Assembly (NCBI GenBank): GCA_934792465.1
Contig: CAKVOK010000021.1
Location: 1-48,849 of the forward strand
Length of the DNA stretch: 48,849 bases
Reading direction: 5' to 3'
DNA from: an uncultured Clostridia bacterium
GTDB lineage: Bacteria; Bacillota; Clostridia; RUG12999
A program made the translations under genes and the position numbers. A model generated the notes under the pieces. It did not search any database, had not been told where the DNA came from, and saw nothing but the letters and a program-made list of their open reading frames with translations. Within the stretch, counting starts at the first letter, position 1, and each line of letters starts with the position of its first letter. Below are positions 17,243 through 25,753 of the stretch, one piece after another.

Positions 17243-17311
17243 CACGAAAATCCGCATAATACCATACGTTATGATATTTTGCAATTAACCAAAAAAAGAT
17301 AAGGAGAATTA
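17243..17311 (+). promoter_or_regulatory. tpiA leader shared with the OadG-like gene
   Basis: This leader (acgaaaatccgcataa ... aaagataaggagaatt) closely matches 30621-30680 in front of the 31-aa OadG-like gene, including the AAGGAG ribosome binding site. Both copies follow an R2 repeat. I cannot see a clear -35/-10 in either. Confidence 0.6.
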
Positions 17312-17314
17312 ATC

Positions 17315-18067
17315 ATGAGAACAAAAGTTATAGCCGGAAACTGGAAAATGAATAATACACCCGCAGAGGGAACAGCTTTGATAAACGGTATCAAGGCCGC
17401 TGCCGACGCATCAAACGCAGAAGTTGTTGTATGCACACCGTTCGTATGCCTCCCGTCGGCAGTCGAAGCCGCAAAAGGCAGCAAAATCGGCGTTGGCGCA
17501 GAAAATATGCACTTTGAGGACAAAGGCGCATTCACGGGCGAAGTGTCTGCCGATATGTTAAACGCCGTAGGCGTTAAATACGTTGTAATCGGTCATTCCG
17601 AAAGACGTGAATATTTTGCCGAAACAGACGAAACAGTAAACAAAAAAGCAATTAAAGCTCTCGAAAAAGGCATTACTCCCATAGTATGCTGCGGCGAAAC
17701 ATTGCAGCAGCGTGAAAACGGAATAACATTTGATTGGATTGCAATGCAAATTAAGCTTGCTATGAAAGGCATTTCCAAAGAAGACGCAAAACGTGTTATA
17801 ATAGCATACGAGCCTATCTGGGCAATCGGAACGGGCAAAACGGCTACGGACGAGCAGGCGAACGAGGTTTGCGCAGATATAAGAAAAACACTTGAAAAAG
17901 TTTATGATAAAGAAACAGCGGACGCAATCCGTATCTTATACGGCGGAAGCATGAACGCAAAAAATGCAGCCGGACTTCTCGCACAGTCGGATATAGACGG
18001 CGGTCTTATAGGCGGTGCAAGCCTTAAGGTTGAGGATTTCTCAATCATCATAAACGCCGCAAACTAA
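17315..18067 (+). CDS. tpiA: Triosephosphate isomerase
   Basis: It interconverts dihydroxyacetone phosphate and glyceraldehyde 3-phosphate. The 250-aa TIM barrel has all active-site elements: AGNWKMN (Lys, about residue 12), VVIGHSERR (His, about residue 96), AYEPIWAIGTGKTA (catalytic Glu and loop 6, about residue 168) and ILYGGSMNAKN with the phosphate-binding GGLIGGASL near the end. The gpmI gene follows 65 nt later, so the two are likely cotranscribed. Confidence 0.98.
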   Translation: MRTKVIAGNWKMNNTPAEGTALINGIKAAADASNAEVVVCTPFVCLPSAVEAAKGSKIGVGAENMHFEDKGAFTGEVSADMLNAVGVKYVVIGHSERREYFAETDETVNKKAIKALEKGITPIVCCGETLQQRENGITFDWIAMQIKLAMKGISKEDAKRVIIAYEPIWAIGTGKTATDEQANEVCADIRKTLEKVYDKETADAIRILYGGSMNAKNAAGLLAQSDIDGGLIGGASLKVEDFSIIINAAN

Positions 18068-18132
18068 TCAATTCATCAGCCTGCTGAAAACGGCGTAACG
18101 ATATTAAATCAGCAGACGGAAAGGCTACAAAA

Positions 18133-19644
18133 ATGAGTAAAAAACCTTTATGTTTAATGATACTTGACGGATACGGCATAGCTGCGCCGGGATCGGGCAA
18201 TGCAATTTCGGTTGCCAAGACTCCGAATATGGACAAATATCTTGCAGCGTATCCGCATACACATCTTAATGCCAGCGGCATGGACGTAGGTCTGCCGAAC
18301 GGTCAGATGGGAAATTCCGAGGTAGGACATACGAATATAGGTGCAGGTCGTATAGTATATCAGGAGCTTACAAGAATAACGAAGTCTATAGAGGACGGCG
18401 ATTTCTTTGAGAACGAAGCACTGTGCACCGCAATGAAAAACTGCAGGGAAAAAGGCACAAAGCTTCACTTGATAGGTCTTTTGTCGAACGGCGGCGTTCA
18501 CAGCCACAACACGCATCTTTATGCGCTTATGGAAATGGCGAAGCGTTTCGGACTGAAAGACGTGTATATTCATGCGCTTTTGGACGGCCGCGACGTTGCT
18601 CCCGATTCCGGTGCGGACTTTGTGAAAGAGCTTTATGACAAAGCGGAAGAGATAGGCGTAGGCAAGGTTGCAACGGTTATGGGCAGATATTACGCAATGG
18701 ACCGTGACAACAGATGGGACAGAGTGGAAAAAGCATACAACGCAATCGCTCTCGGCGAGGGTGAAAAAGCGGAATGCGGAATATGTGCCGTTAAAGACTC
18801 CTACAAAAAAGAAGTATTCGACGAATTTGTGGTTCCGACAGTTTTGGACGGCGGCGCAACGGTTGACGAGGGCGACAGCATCGTATTCTTCAATTTCCGT
18901 CCCGACCGTGCGAGAGAGCTTACAAGATGCTTTGTTGACGATAATTTCACAGGATTTGCAAGAAAGAAATATTCTAAAGTATTTTATGTGTGCATGACTC
19001 AGTACGACGCTTCAATGCCAAACGTTGAAGTGGCATTCAAACCCGAAAAGCTTACAAATACACTGGGAGAAATTCTGAGCAAAAAAGGTATGACGCAGCT
19101 GAGAATCGCCGAAACGGAAAAATATGCGCATGTAACGTTCTTCTTCAACGGCGGTGTTGAGCAGGTTTATGACGGCGAAGACCGTGCACTTATAAACTCG
19201 CCTAAGGTTGCAACGTACGATTTGCAGCCGGAAATGAGCGCATATGAAGTTACGGACGAGCTTTTAAAACGTATAGCAAGCGACAAATATGACGTAATAA
19301 TACTCAATTTCGCAAACTGCGATATGGTAGGTCATACGGGAATCATGAGTGCGGCTGTGAAAGCCGTTGAAACCGTGGACGAATGTATGGGCAGGGTAGT
19401 TGACGCAATAATCGCAAAAGGCGGCTGCGTATTCATAACGGCAGACCACGGAAATGCGGACTGTATGGTTGATAAGGACGGCGGACCGTTCACGGCGCAT
19501 ACGACAAACCCCGTTCCGTTCGTTGTAATCGGAAAAGACTGCAAGCTTCATCCTGGCAGACTTGCCGATATAGCTCCGACAATGCTCGAAGTACTCGGCA
19601 TAGAGAAACCGGCAGAAATAACAGGCACAAGCTTGTTTGAATAA
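18133..19644 (+). CDS. gpmI: 2,3-bisphosphoglycerate-independent phosphoglycerate mutase
   Basis: Mn2+-dependent iPGM converting 3- to 2-phosphoglycerate. The 503-aa product belongs to the alkaline phosphatase superfamily. The metal site is made of ILDGYG (about residue 10) plus NFANCDMVGHTG and TADHGNAD in the C-terminal half. The phosphoserine is in MGNSEVGHTNIGAG (about residue 61), and substrate residues are in LLDGRDVAPDSG and FFNFRPDRARE. This iPGM type is usual in spore-formers, where its Mn2+ and pH sensitivity matters during spore formation. Confidence 0.98.
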   Translation: MSKKPLCLMILDGYGIAAPGSGNAISVAKTPNMDKYLAAYPHTHLNASGMDVGLPNGQMGNSEVGHTNIGAGRIVYQELTRITKSIEDGDFFENEALCTAMKNCREKGTKLHLIGLLSNGGVHSHNTHLYALMEMAKRFGLKDVYIHALLDGRDVAPDSGADFVKELYDKAEEIGVGKVATVMGRYYAMDRDNRWDRVEKAYNAIALGEGEKAECGICAVKDSYKKEVFDEFVVPTVLDGGATVDEGDSIVFFNFRPDRARELTRCFVDDNFTGFARKKYSKVFYVCMTQYDASMPNVEVAFKPEKLTNTLGEILSKKGMTQLRIAETEKYAHVTFFFNGGVEQVYDGEDRALINSPKVATYDLQPEMSAYEVTDELLKRIASDKYDVIILNFANCDMVGHTGIMSAAVKAVETVDECMGRVVDAIIAKGGCVFITADHGNADCMVDKDGGPFTAHTTNPVPFVVIGKDCKLHPGRLADIAPTMLEVLGIEKPAEITGTSLFE

Positions 19645-19645
19645 A

Positions 19646-19705
19646 CCAAAAAATGCAAAGGAGTTGTAAAATGTAATCATTTTACGGCTCCTTTGTATTT
19701 TTTGG
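19646..19705 (+). terminator. gpmI terminator
   Basis: Outer 18-bp stem (19646-19663/19688-19705, one G-U) with the T-run inside its right arm, and an inner TAAAATG-taat-CATTTTA stem. The inner core resembles the hairpin after the next gene (21685-21722). Confidence 0.85.
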
Positions 19706-19715
19706 TTGTATTATC

Positions 19716-19744
19716 TTGACAACGACATATATTTATGATATACT
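19716..19744 (+). promoter_or_regulatory. Promoter of the secreted protein gene 19795
   Basis: TTGACA, 17-bp spacer, TATACT, about 45 bp before a GGAG ribosome binding site. Confidence 0.8.
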
Positions 19745-19794
19745 GTAGATAGGCGGGATATGCCCGAAAAACAACAAAAAAAGGAGATTTTGTC

Positions 19795-21678
19795 ATGAAA
19801 AAATTACTTTGCTTTATACTGGCGATTTTCATAGCGGCATCAGGCAGTGTATCGGCTTCGGAGCTTGATTTTCTGGACCGTGTATATACCTCGTATGAAG
19901 AAAATACTTCTCTGACGCTCGAGCTGAAGCAGCCGCTGACGTTTTTAAAACTCTTGAATTCCGAATACGATACTTTTCAGATGTTTGACGCACAGATGTT
20001 TTTCGAATCGCTTGCCGATATGAATATGACGGCGGCGGCGAAAGTGAATATTTCTGCGGATTACAAAAAAATTCAGCTTTCCGTAGAGGGAGTATCAAGC
20101 ATTCCCATGCAGATTAACAGGAATCTCAGGCTTACTGCCGATACAAAGACGGGTATGTGGCTCGACATGGATTTTTCCGATGACAAAAATCCGAAATATA
20201 CATATATTATGCAAAACCCCTCTATGAACAAATATATGACGGCGGACGTTATCGCCCTTATGCGTGAAACAGACCCCGACAATGCCGAAAAAAGCATTTC
20301 GCTCATGAAAGCCTTTTTCAATAAAGACGTTATACAGGCACTTTCAAAGACAGCGAAAGATTCTCTAATCAAAAATTCAAAAATGACGAAAAACGGCAAA
20401 ATATACACGTTTACGTTTGACGATAAGGGAATCAAGCAGTTTTATTTCGATATTTTCGAAAAAATAAATCCGATTATCTCAATGACTATGGACAAAGACG
20501 AGAAAAAGGAATTTGAGGAGGCATACAAATCGGCGAAAAAGGCTGTTTCGGAGCTTGAAATAGTCGGTAAAAAAGGCATTTCCATGAAATACACGCTCGA
20601 CAGCAGCGGAAACATCTCCGTTTCCGAAATATCCGCAGAGATAGACACAAATGTTTTTGATTTCATCAAAGCGCTTTTCGGATTCCCGGCAGATATCAAA
20701 AAAGAGGATTGTAACATAAATTTTGTTTTGAACGTAAAAAGCGAATTTAAAAATGTAAATAAATCCGTAAACATAACCGCACCGGTCATAACTGCCGAAA
20801 ATTCGTTCAATCTGAATGAATACATCAGGCAAAACAGCGCAACACCCGATTATGATTATGACGACTGCTGGTTCACTGTAGAAACGGACACATACAAAGA
20901 ATACGAAAACGGCGAACTTGCTTTTCCGCTGAGAGATGTTGCCGAAGCTTTCGGAATACCGAAAGAGAACATAAGCTGCAGCAACGGCGTTATAACGATA
21001 CTCGGCACGGGAAAGGGTGCTGCGGATTTTAAAACGGCGGTAATAACCGAAAACAGCACTGCTATGACTGTTGACGGCGAATCGTTTGAACTGCACACTC
21101 CCGTAACGGAAACAAACGGAAGGGCACTTGTTGACACATCGTTTATAAAATTCCTTTTCGACGCCGATTATTCCTACGGAAGTTACGATGTTATAACCGG
21201 GACTGTGGAGTGCAGCTTTGAACGTGCATATTATGACGACAACGTCTTTGAAGATTACGAATATGACTTCGATACCTGCGACGATTTCAGCGTTTATTCC
21301 GAATCGGTTATAAAAGCGGACAACGGCAGCATAATCATGCCTGTTCGGGATATTCTCTTCGGATTTAATATATACGACGATTCGTATACATATGAAAACG
21401 GCGTCCTTACGGTTTCGGCAAAAAAACCGTTTAAGACGCTCACCGCAACGGCTGGAAGCAACGTTATAAATGCGGACGGAAAAGAATATACAATGAATTC
21501 CGCAGCATTTGAAAAAGACGGCGAAATGTACGTTGACATATCTTTTGCCGAAAAGACATTCGGTGTAAAATTCGTTTCGGGCGAATACGACATCAAATAT
21601 CACAGTATCGACTGCAGATTTGAAAAAATCGGCAAGCTTAAAGGCTCAAGCCTTATCGGTACAGCAACAGAACTCTAA
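19795..21678 (+). CDS. Secreted protein with two copper-amine-oxidase-N-like domains
   Basis: The 627-aa product has a signal peptide (MKKLLCFILAIFIAASGSVS). A ~320-residue N-terminal region looks like LppX/LolA-type lipid-binding-like beta sheets (inference from fold pattern only). Two C-terminal repeats follow, of the type ELAFPLRDVAEAFGIP ... NGVITI ... DGESFELHTPVTETNGRALVDTSFI (residues ~365-470 and ~500-610). Such repeats match the 'copper amine oxidase N-terminal' domain, which is common in clostridial surface proteins and is not an enzyme. Probably exported and cell-wall associated; specific function unknown. Confidence 0.8.
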   Translation: MKKLLCFILAIFIAASGSVSASELDFLDRVYTSYEENTSLTLELKQPLTFLKLLNSEYDTFQMFDAQMFFESLADMNMTAAAKVNISADYKKIQLSVEGVSSIPMQINRNLRLTADTKTGMWLDMDFSDDKNPKYTYIMQNPSMNKYMTADVIALMRETDPDNAEKSISLMKAFFNKDVIQALSKTAKDSLIKNSKMTKNGKIYTFTFDDKGIKQFYFDIFEKINPIISMTMDKDEKKEFEEAYKSAKKAVSELEIVGKKGISMKYTLDSSGNISVSEISAEIDTNVFDFIKALFGFPADIKKEDCNINFVLNVKSEFKNVNKSVNITAPVITAENSFNLNEYIRQNSATPDYDYDDCWFTVETDTYKEYENGELAFPLRDVAEAFGIPKENISCSNGVITILGTGKGAADFKTAVITENSTAMTVDGESFELHTPVTETNGRALVDTSFIKFLFDADYSYGSYDVITGTVECSFERAYYDDNVFEDYEYDFDTCDDFSVYSESVIKADNGSIIMPVRDILFGFNIYDDSYTYENGVLTVSAKKPFKTLTATAGSNVINADGKEYTMNSAAFEKDGEMYVDISFAEKTFGVKFVSGEYDIKYHSIDCRFEKIGKLKGSSLIGTATEL

Positions 21679-21684
21679 TTATAC

Positions 21685-21722
21685 GGAGGCGCAGCAAAAT
21701 GGAATCATTTTGCCGCACCTCC
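21685..21722 (+). terminator. Terminator after gene 19795
   Basis: Arms 21685-21701 and 21706-21722 (17 bp, two mismatches) around an AAAATG-gaat-CATTTT core, followed by TTTT. Confidence 0.75.
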
Positions 21723-21758
21723 TTTTGAGGTTTTACAAAAGGAGCCGGCGTTAATAAC

Positions 21759-22709
21759 ATGATATACAACATATATTCGGATTATCTCAAAGAAAAATAC
21801 GGCGAGAAGGTGTACAAGCTGCCGGTAAATCTGCCGATTACCTGCCCCAACAGGGACGGCACGTGCGGCAGCGGCGGCTGCATATTCTGCGGCGAAAAAG
21901 GTACGGGATACGAAAGCCTGTCGAATCAGATAGATGTTAAAGACCAGTTGGAGCGCAATGCGGAATATATAGGCAAAAAATACGGTGCGAAAAAATTTAT
22001 CGCATATTTTCAGAATTTCAGCAATACGTATATGCCGCCGAACCTCTTCAAAGAATATATTTCACAGGCATATGCGGAAAAAATCGTCGGAATAGACGTT
22101 TCCACAAGACCGGATTGCATATCCGAAAAATACCTTGAAATTCTTGCGGAAACAGGCAAGGATATAACCGTGGAGCTGGGATTGCAGACAGCGAATTACA
22201 ACACGCTGCACAGGCTGAACCGGGGACACGGACTTGCGGAATATATATCAGCCGTGCTGAAAATAAAAACTTTCGGATTTAAGGTATGTACCCACGTAAT
22301 AATCGATATTCCGTATGACGGCACGGAGGACGTTGCGGAAACCGCCAAAATAATATCCGTACTGAAAAGCGATTTTGTAAAAATGCATTCGCTCTACGTG
22401 GTAAAAGATACGGTTCTCGAAAAGCTGTATTCGTCCGGGGATATAAAGCTGCTGACGGCGCAGGATTACGTTGAAAGATGCGTGCTGTTTCTTCGGTATT
22501 TAAGACCCGAAACGGTGGTTCAAAGGCTCATAGGCAGAGCACCGGAAGAAGATACCGTTACGGCGAACTTCGGTATAAGCTGGTGGAAAATAAAGGATAT
22601 GATTCTTGAATACATGCAAAACAACGGATATGTTCAGGGCGATTTATACCGTGACGTTTCCGCTGCCGCAGTTGAAAAATTTACAGGTGAACAGAATGAT
22701 AAAAATTAA
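21759..22709 (+). CDS. TIGR01212-type radical SAM protein (YhcC-like)
   Basis: The 316-aa product has the unusual radical-SAM cluster CPNRDGTCGSGGCIFC (C-x6-C-x4-C-x2-C, near residue 28), as in the YhcC/TIGR01212 group related to Elp3. Further motifs: YFQNFSNTYMP, GIDVSTRPDCI, VELGLQTAN and VCTHVIIDIPYDG. The family is suspected to act in RNA modification, but the substrate is not established. It overlaps the downstream RNase M5 gene by 14 nt, which also hints at RNA metabolism. Confidence 0.9.
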   Translation: MIYNIYSDYLKEKYGEKVYKLPVNLPITCPNRDGTCGSGGCIFCGEKGTGYESLSNQIDVKDQLERNAEYIGKKYGAKKFIAYFQNFSNTYMPPNLFKEYISQAYAEKIVGIDVSTRPDCISEKYLEILAETGKDITVELGLQTANYNTLHRLNRGHGLAEYISAVLKIKTFGFKVCTHVIIDIPYDGTEDVAETAKIISVLKSDFVKMHSLYVVKDTVLEKLYSSGDIKLLTAQDYVERCVLFLRYLRPETVVQRLIGRAPEEDTVTANFGISWWKIKDMILEYMQNNGYVQGDLYRDVSAAAVEKFTGEQNDKN

Positions 22710-23274
22710 AGAAGCTATAATAACCGAAGGAAAATACGATAAAATAAAGCTTTCACAGATTTTCGACACACTCATAATCTGCACGGACGGATTCAATATA
22801 TTCAAAAACGAAGAAAAGCAGGCGCTGATACGCCGTACCGCAAAAAAATGCGGAATAATAATTTTCACGGATTCGGACCGTGCCGGATTTCTGATACGGA
22901 GATTTATTTGCGGAATCTGCGAAAACGAGTGTATAAAACACGCATATATTCCGCAGATTAAAGGAAAGGAAAAAAGAAAAAGCGAAGCTTCCAAAGACGG
23001 ATTTTTGGGAGTTGAGGGAACGGACAACGAACTTATCATAAAAGCCGTTGAGCAGGCGGCGTCTGCGGCAGAGGAAAAATCCGATAAACGGATTACAAAA
23101 AAAGATATGTATATGTTCGGGCTTTCCGGCGGTGCGGACAGCTCCAAAAAACGTGATTTTGTGCTGAAAAAGCTCGATTTGCCGCTGGGCATGAGCTGCA
23201 ATGCCATGGCTGCCGTTTTGAATGTGCTGTTCACATATGATGAATTTGAGAAATTTTTGCAAAATATTTACTGA
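22696..23274 (+). CDS. rnmV: Ribonuclease M5
   Basis: RNase M5 matures 5S rRNA in Gram-positive bacteria using a TOPRIM active site. The 192-aa product starts KIKEAIITEGKYDKIKL (TOPRIM Glu) and has ICTDGFNIF and IIFTDSDRAGFLIRR (the DxD motif, about residue 57). C-terminal DMYMFGLSGG and FVLKKLDLPLGMSC are typical of the family. I use ATG 22696, preceded by AGGTGA inside the upstream gene. A longer frame opening at 22606 would overlap that gene by 100 nt and add residues foreign to the family. Confidence 0.95.
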   Translation: MIKIKEAIITEGKYDKIKLSQIFDTLIICTDGFNIFKNEEKQALIRRTAKKCGIIIFTDSDRAGFLIRRFICGICENECIKHAYIPQIKGKEKRKSEASKDGFLGVEGTDNELIIKAVEQAASAAEEKSDKRITKKDMYMFGLSGGADSSKKRDFVLKKLDLPLGMSCNAMAAVLNVLFTYDEFEKFLQNIY

Positions 23275-23281
23275 AAACATA

Positions 23282-23310
23282 TTGCAAAAAATCATATTTT
23301 GTGTTATACT
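23282..23310 (+). promoter_or_regulatory. pfkA promoter
   Basis: TTGCAA, 17-bp spacer, TATACT. The ~110-nt leader contains a GTCTGAA...TTCAGAC stem-loop with an inner GTAT/ATAC pair (about 23342-23379). Confidence 0.75.
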
Positions 23311-23421
23311 ATAGGGTGAAGTGTAACATATTCGCTTGTTATGTCTGAATTTGTATGGGGGATTATACAGCTTCAGACTGTTGATACATAGATTTATATT
23401 ATTAATTGGAGGTTCAAAACA

Positions 23422-24603
23422 GTGATTAAAAAAGTAGCTATCTTAACCGGCGGCGGCGACTGTCCGGGTCTTAATGCGGTAATACGTGCCGCAACAATGA
23501 CGGCAATAAACAAATACGGTCTTGAAGTTGTAGGTATCAAAAACGGATACAGAGGTCTTTACCTCGGAAAAAGCCAGATGATTCCGCTCACAGACGATAA
23601 CGTCGAAAACATCATCGGCAAAGGCGGCACAATACTTTATAACTCAAACAAGGACAACCTTTTCAAATACCCCAGACGTTCAAAAGAAGGTCTTGTACGT
23701 GACGAAAACGGAAACATCGTATACGATGATTTGTCCCATGTTGCCGTGGACAATCTTAAAAAAGAGGGAATCGACGCACTCGTTATAGTGGGCGGCGACG
23801 GCACTCTCACTTCGGGACGCGATTATTCAAACATGGGTGTAAACGTTATCGGTGTTCCGAAAACAATAGACAACGATTTAAATTCAACAGACGTTACATT
23901 CGGATTTGATACGGCAGTAAACCGCTGTACGTCCGCAATCGACAACCTTATCACAACCGGTGAAGCTCATCACAGAGTAATGGTGCTTGAGGTTATGGGA
24001 CGTGACGCCGGTCATATTGCGCTTTCAACGGGTATAGCTTCCGGTGCGGATATAGTTCTTATACCGGAAATCCCGTATGATATAAATAAAATTGTAGAGA
24101 AATCAAGACAGGTTCTTAAGAGTAATAAACAGTATGTCATTGCCGTGGTTGCGGAGGGTGTTAAGCTTCCCGGCGGTGAGAATGCCGTTGGCATTACAAC
24201 CGATTTTGCTCCGGACGGTGTAAAATATAAAGGCGCAGGCGACGCTATCGCAAAATACATTGAGAATGCACTGAATTCCGACCGTGACGAAAACGGATAC
24301 GCTATAAGCGAAACTATAATGGACGTCGAAGCACGTGCCACGATTATAGGGCATATTTCAAGGGGCGGCAGTCCTACTTCGGGTGACAGGATTTTATGCA
24401 CACGCTACGGCTCCTATGCGATTGACGCTCTCATGAGCGGAAAAACGCATCACATGGTAGCATTAAAAGAAAATGTGCTTACTGCCGTACCTCTTACGGA
24501 GGTTATTCCGAGCAACAATATGCACAGCAATTTCAGACCGGTTGATGTAAACGGCGAGCTTGTTTCTCTTGCGAAAACGCTTGGAATTTGCTTTGGTGAC
24601 TGA
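23422..24603 (+). CDS. pfkA: 6-phosphofructokinase, long clade
   Basis: It phosphorylates fructose 6-phosphate. The 393-aa length and motifs place it in the PPi/long-ATP clade of PFKs: ILTGGGDCPGLNAVIRAA at the N-terminus, VGGDGTLTSG (about residue 117) and PKTIDNDLNSTDVTFG (about residue 140). The Gly in GGDGT favours ATP as donor, because PPi enzymes carry Asp there. The Lys in PKTIDND is, however, shared with PPi-type enzymes. The donor is therefore probably ATP, but this needs an assay. The start is GTG 23422 behind GGAGG. Confidence 0.93.
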   Translation: MIKKVAILTGGGDCPGLNAVIRAATMTAINKYGLEVVGIKNGYRGLYLGKSQMIPLTDDNVENIIGKGGTILYNSNKDNLFKYPRRSKEGLVRDENGNIVYDDLSHVAVDNLKKEGIDALVIVGGDGTLTSGRDYSNMGVNVIGVPKTIDNDLNSTDVTFGFDTAVNRCTSAIDNLITTGEAHHRVMVLEVMGRDAGHIALSTGIASGADIVLIPEIPYDINKIVEKSRQVLKSNKQYVIAVVAEGVKLPGGENAVGITTDFAPDGVKYKGAGDAIAKYIENALNSDRDENGYAISETIMDVEARATIIGHISRGGSPTSGDRILCTRYGSYAIDALMSGKTHHMVALKENVLTAVPLTEVIPSNNMHSNFRPVDVNGELVSLAKTLGICFGD

Positions 24604-24608
24604 CAAAA

Positions 24609-24660
24609 AAACAAACAAAAGTACAGCCGATTTTTTCGTCTGTACTTTTGTTTGTTTTTA
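24609..24660 (+). terminator. pfkA terminator
   Basis: Perfect stem of about 18 bp (aaacaaacaaaagtacag at 24609-24626 with its complement at 24640-24657) and a T-rich tail. Confidence 0.9.
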
Positions 24661-24730
24661 ATATAATTGTGTGTTTTGTTTTGTCGATTTTGTACAATAC
24701 ATAGAAAATATGTTTTTTTTCAAAAAATCC

Positions 24731-24797
24731 TTTACAAATCGACAATTTTAATGTATAATTATACATATAAGAATATACGTTTGTATAAAAATTCAAG
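24731..24797 (+). promoter_or_regulatory. arg operon promoter with two ARG-box-like operators
   Basis: TTTACA (24731-24736), 17-bp spacer and TATAAT (24754-24759). The -10 lies inside a perfect 16-bp palindrome, ATGTATAATTATACAT (24751-24766), close to the E. coli ARG box. A second box at 24780-24797 (TTTGTATAAAAATTCAAG) is close to the B. subtilis ArgR/AhrC box. Repression by ArgR with arginine is the natural reading. No argR gene is in the window. Confidence 0.82.
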
Positions 24798-24811
24798 CAG
24801 AGGGTGGTAAA

Positions 24812-25741
24812 ATGAAAAAGGTTTTTATTGACGGAAAAGCGGGAACAACGGGACTCAGAATTTTCGACCGACTTTCTCTGAGAAAAGATATTGAAATAAT
24901 GTCGCTGAAAGAGGAAGAAAGAAAAGATGCGGAGTGTCGGCGAAACGCTCTTAATTCCTGTGATATAGCTTTTTTGTGTCTGCCCGATGATGCGGCAAGG
25001 GAAGCCCTCAGCATGGTGACAAACAAAAACGTGAAGATTTTGGACACGTCAACGGCGCACCGAACCGATGCGGATTTCGCATACGGATTCCCGGAGCTTT
25101 CGGAAAAAATGCATAAAAATATAAAGGAAATGAATAAAATCGCAGTTCCCGGCTGCCATGCAAGCGGATTTATCGCACTTGTATATCCGCTTATCGAAAG
25201 CGGCGTAATATCCGCCGAAACGTATCTCACTTGCCATTCGATTACGGGTTACAGCGGCGGCGGCAAAAAAATGATTGCGCAGTATGAAGCCGAAGTGCGT
25301 GATTTCAGGCTTGACGCTCCGCGTCAATACGGAATCGCTCAAAATCATAAGCATCTGAAAGAAATGGTGAAAATATCCGGTATTGCACAGGCTCCGGTGT
25401 TCTGCCCCATCGTATCGGATTTTTACAGCGGCATGACGGTTACTGTACCGCTTTTCAAAAAAGATATTGTAAAAGGCGATATAAATTACATAAAAGAAGT
25501 ATATAAAGAAAAATACAACGGAAAAATCGTCAGCTGCGCCGAAACTCCGAGCGAGGACGGCTTTATCTCGGCGGCAGAGCTTTCCGGAAAGGATTCGATG
25601 CGCATAAGCGTTGCCGGAAACGACGACCGCATACTGCTTGTCGCAATGTACGACAATCTCGGCAAAGGTGCTTCGGGAGCGGCAATCGAATGTATGAACA
25701 TCGCTCTCGGCGAAGATGAAACAAAAGGCTTGATTATATAG
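24812..25741 (+). CDS. argC: N-acetyl-gamma-glutamyl-phosphate reductase, type 2
   Basis: It reduces N-acetyl-glutamyl phosphate to the semialdehyde, the third step of arginine synthesis. The 309-aa length is that of the short, type-2 ArgC. The NADP-binding start VFIDGKAGTTGLRI (residues 3-16) and the catalytic Cys in VPGCHASGF (about residue 115) are present, as is the conserved HSITGYSGGGKKM stretch. It is the first gene of argCJBD, 12 nt upstream of argJ, under an ArgR-type promoter. Confidence 0.97.
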   Translation: MKKVFIDGKAGTTGLRIFDRLSLRKDIEIMSLKEEERKDAECRRNALNSCDIAFLCLPDDAAREALSMVTNKNVKILDTSTAHRTDADFAYGFPELSEKMHKNIKEMNKIAVPGCHASGFIALVYPLIESGVISAETYLTCHSITGYSGGGKKMIAQYEAEVRDFRLDAPRQYGIAQNHKHLKEMVKISGIAQAPVFCPIVSDFYSGMTVTVPLFKKDIVKGDINYIKEVYKEKYNGKIVSCAETPSEDGFISAAELSGKDSMRISVAGNDDRILLVAMYDNLGKGASGAAIECMNIALGEDETKGLII

Positions 25742-25753
25742 GAGGAATACATC

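Noticed and set aside
20479..21603. 374-codon minus-strand open frame
   Set aside because: It lies fully antisense to the secreted protein gene 19795, which has a signal peptide, recognisable repeats, promoter and RBS. The antisense product is of low complexity and matches no family.
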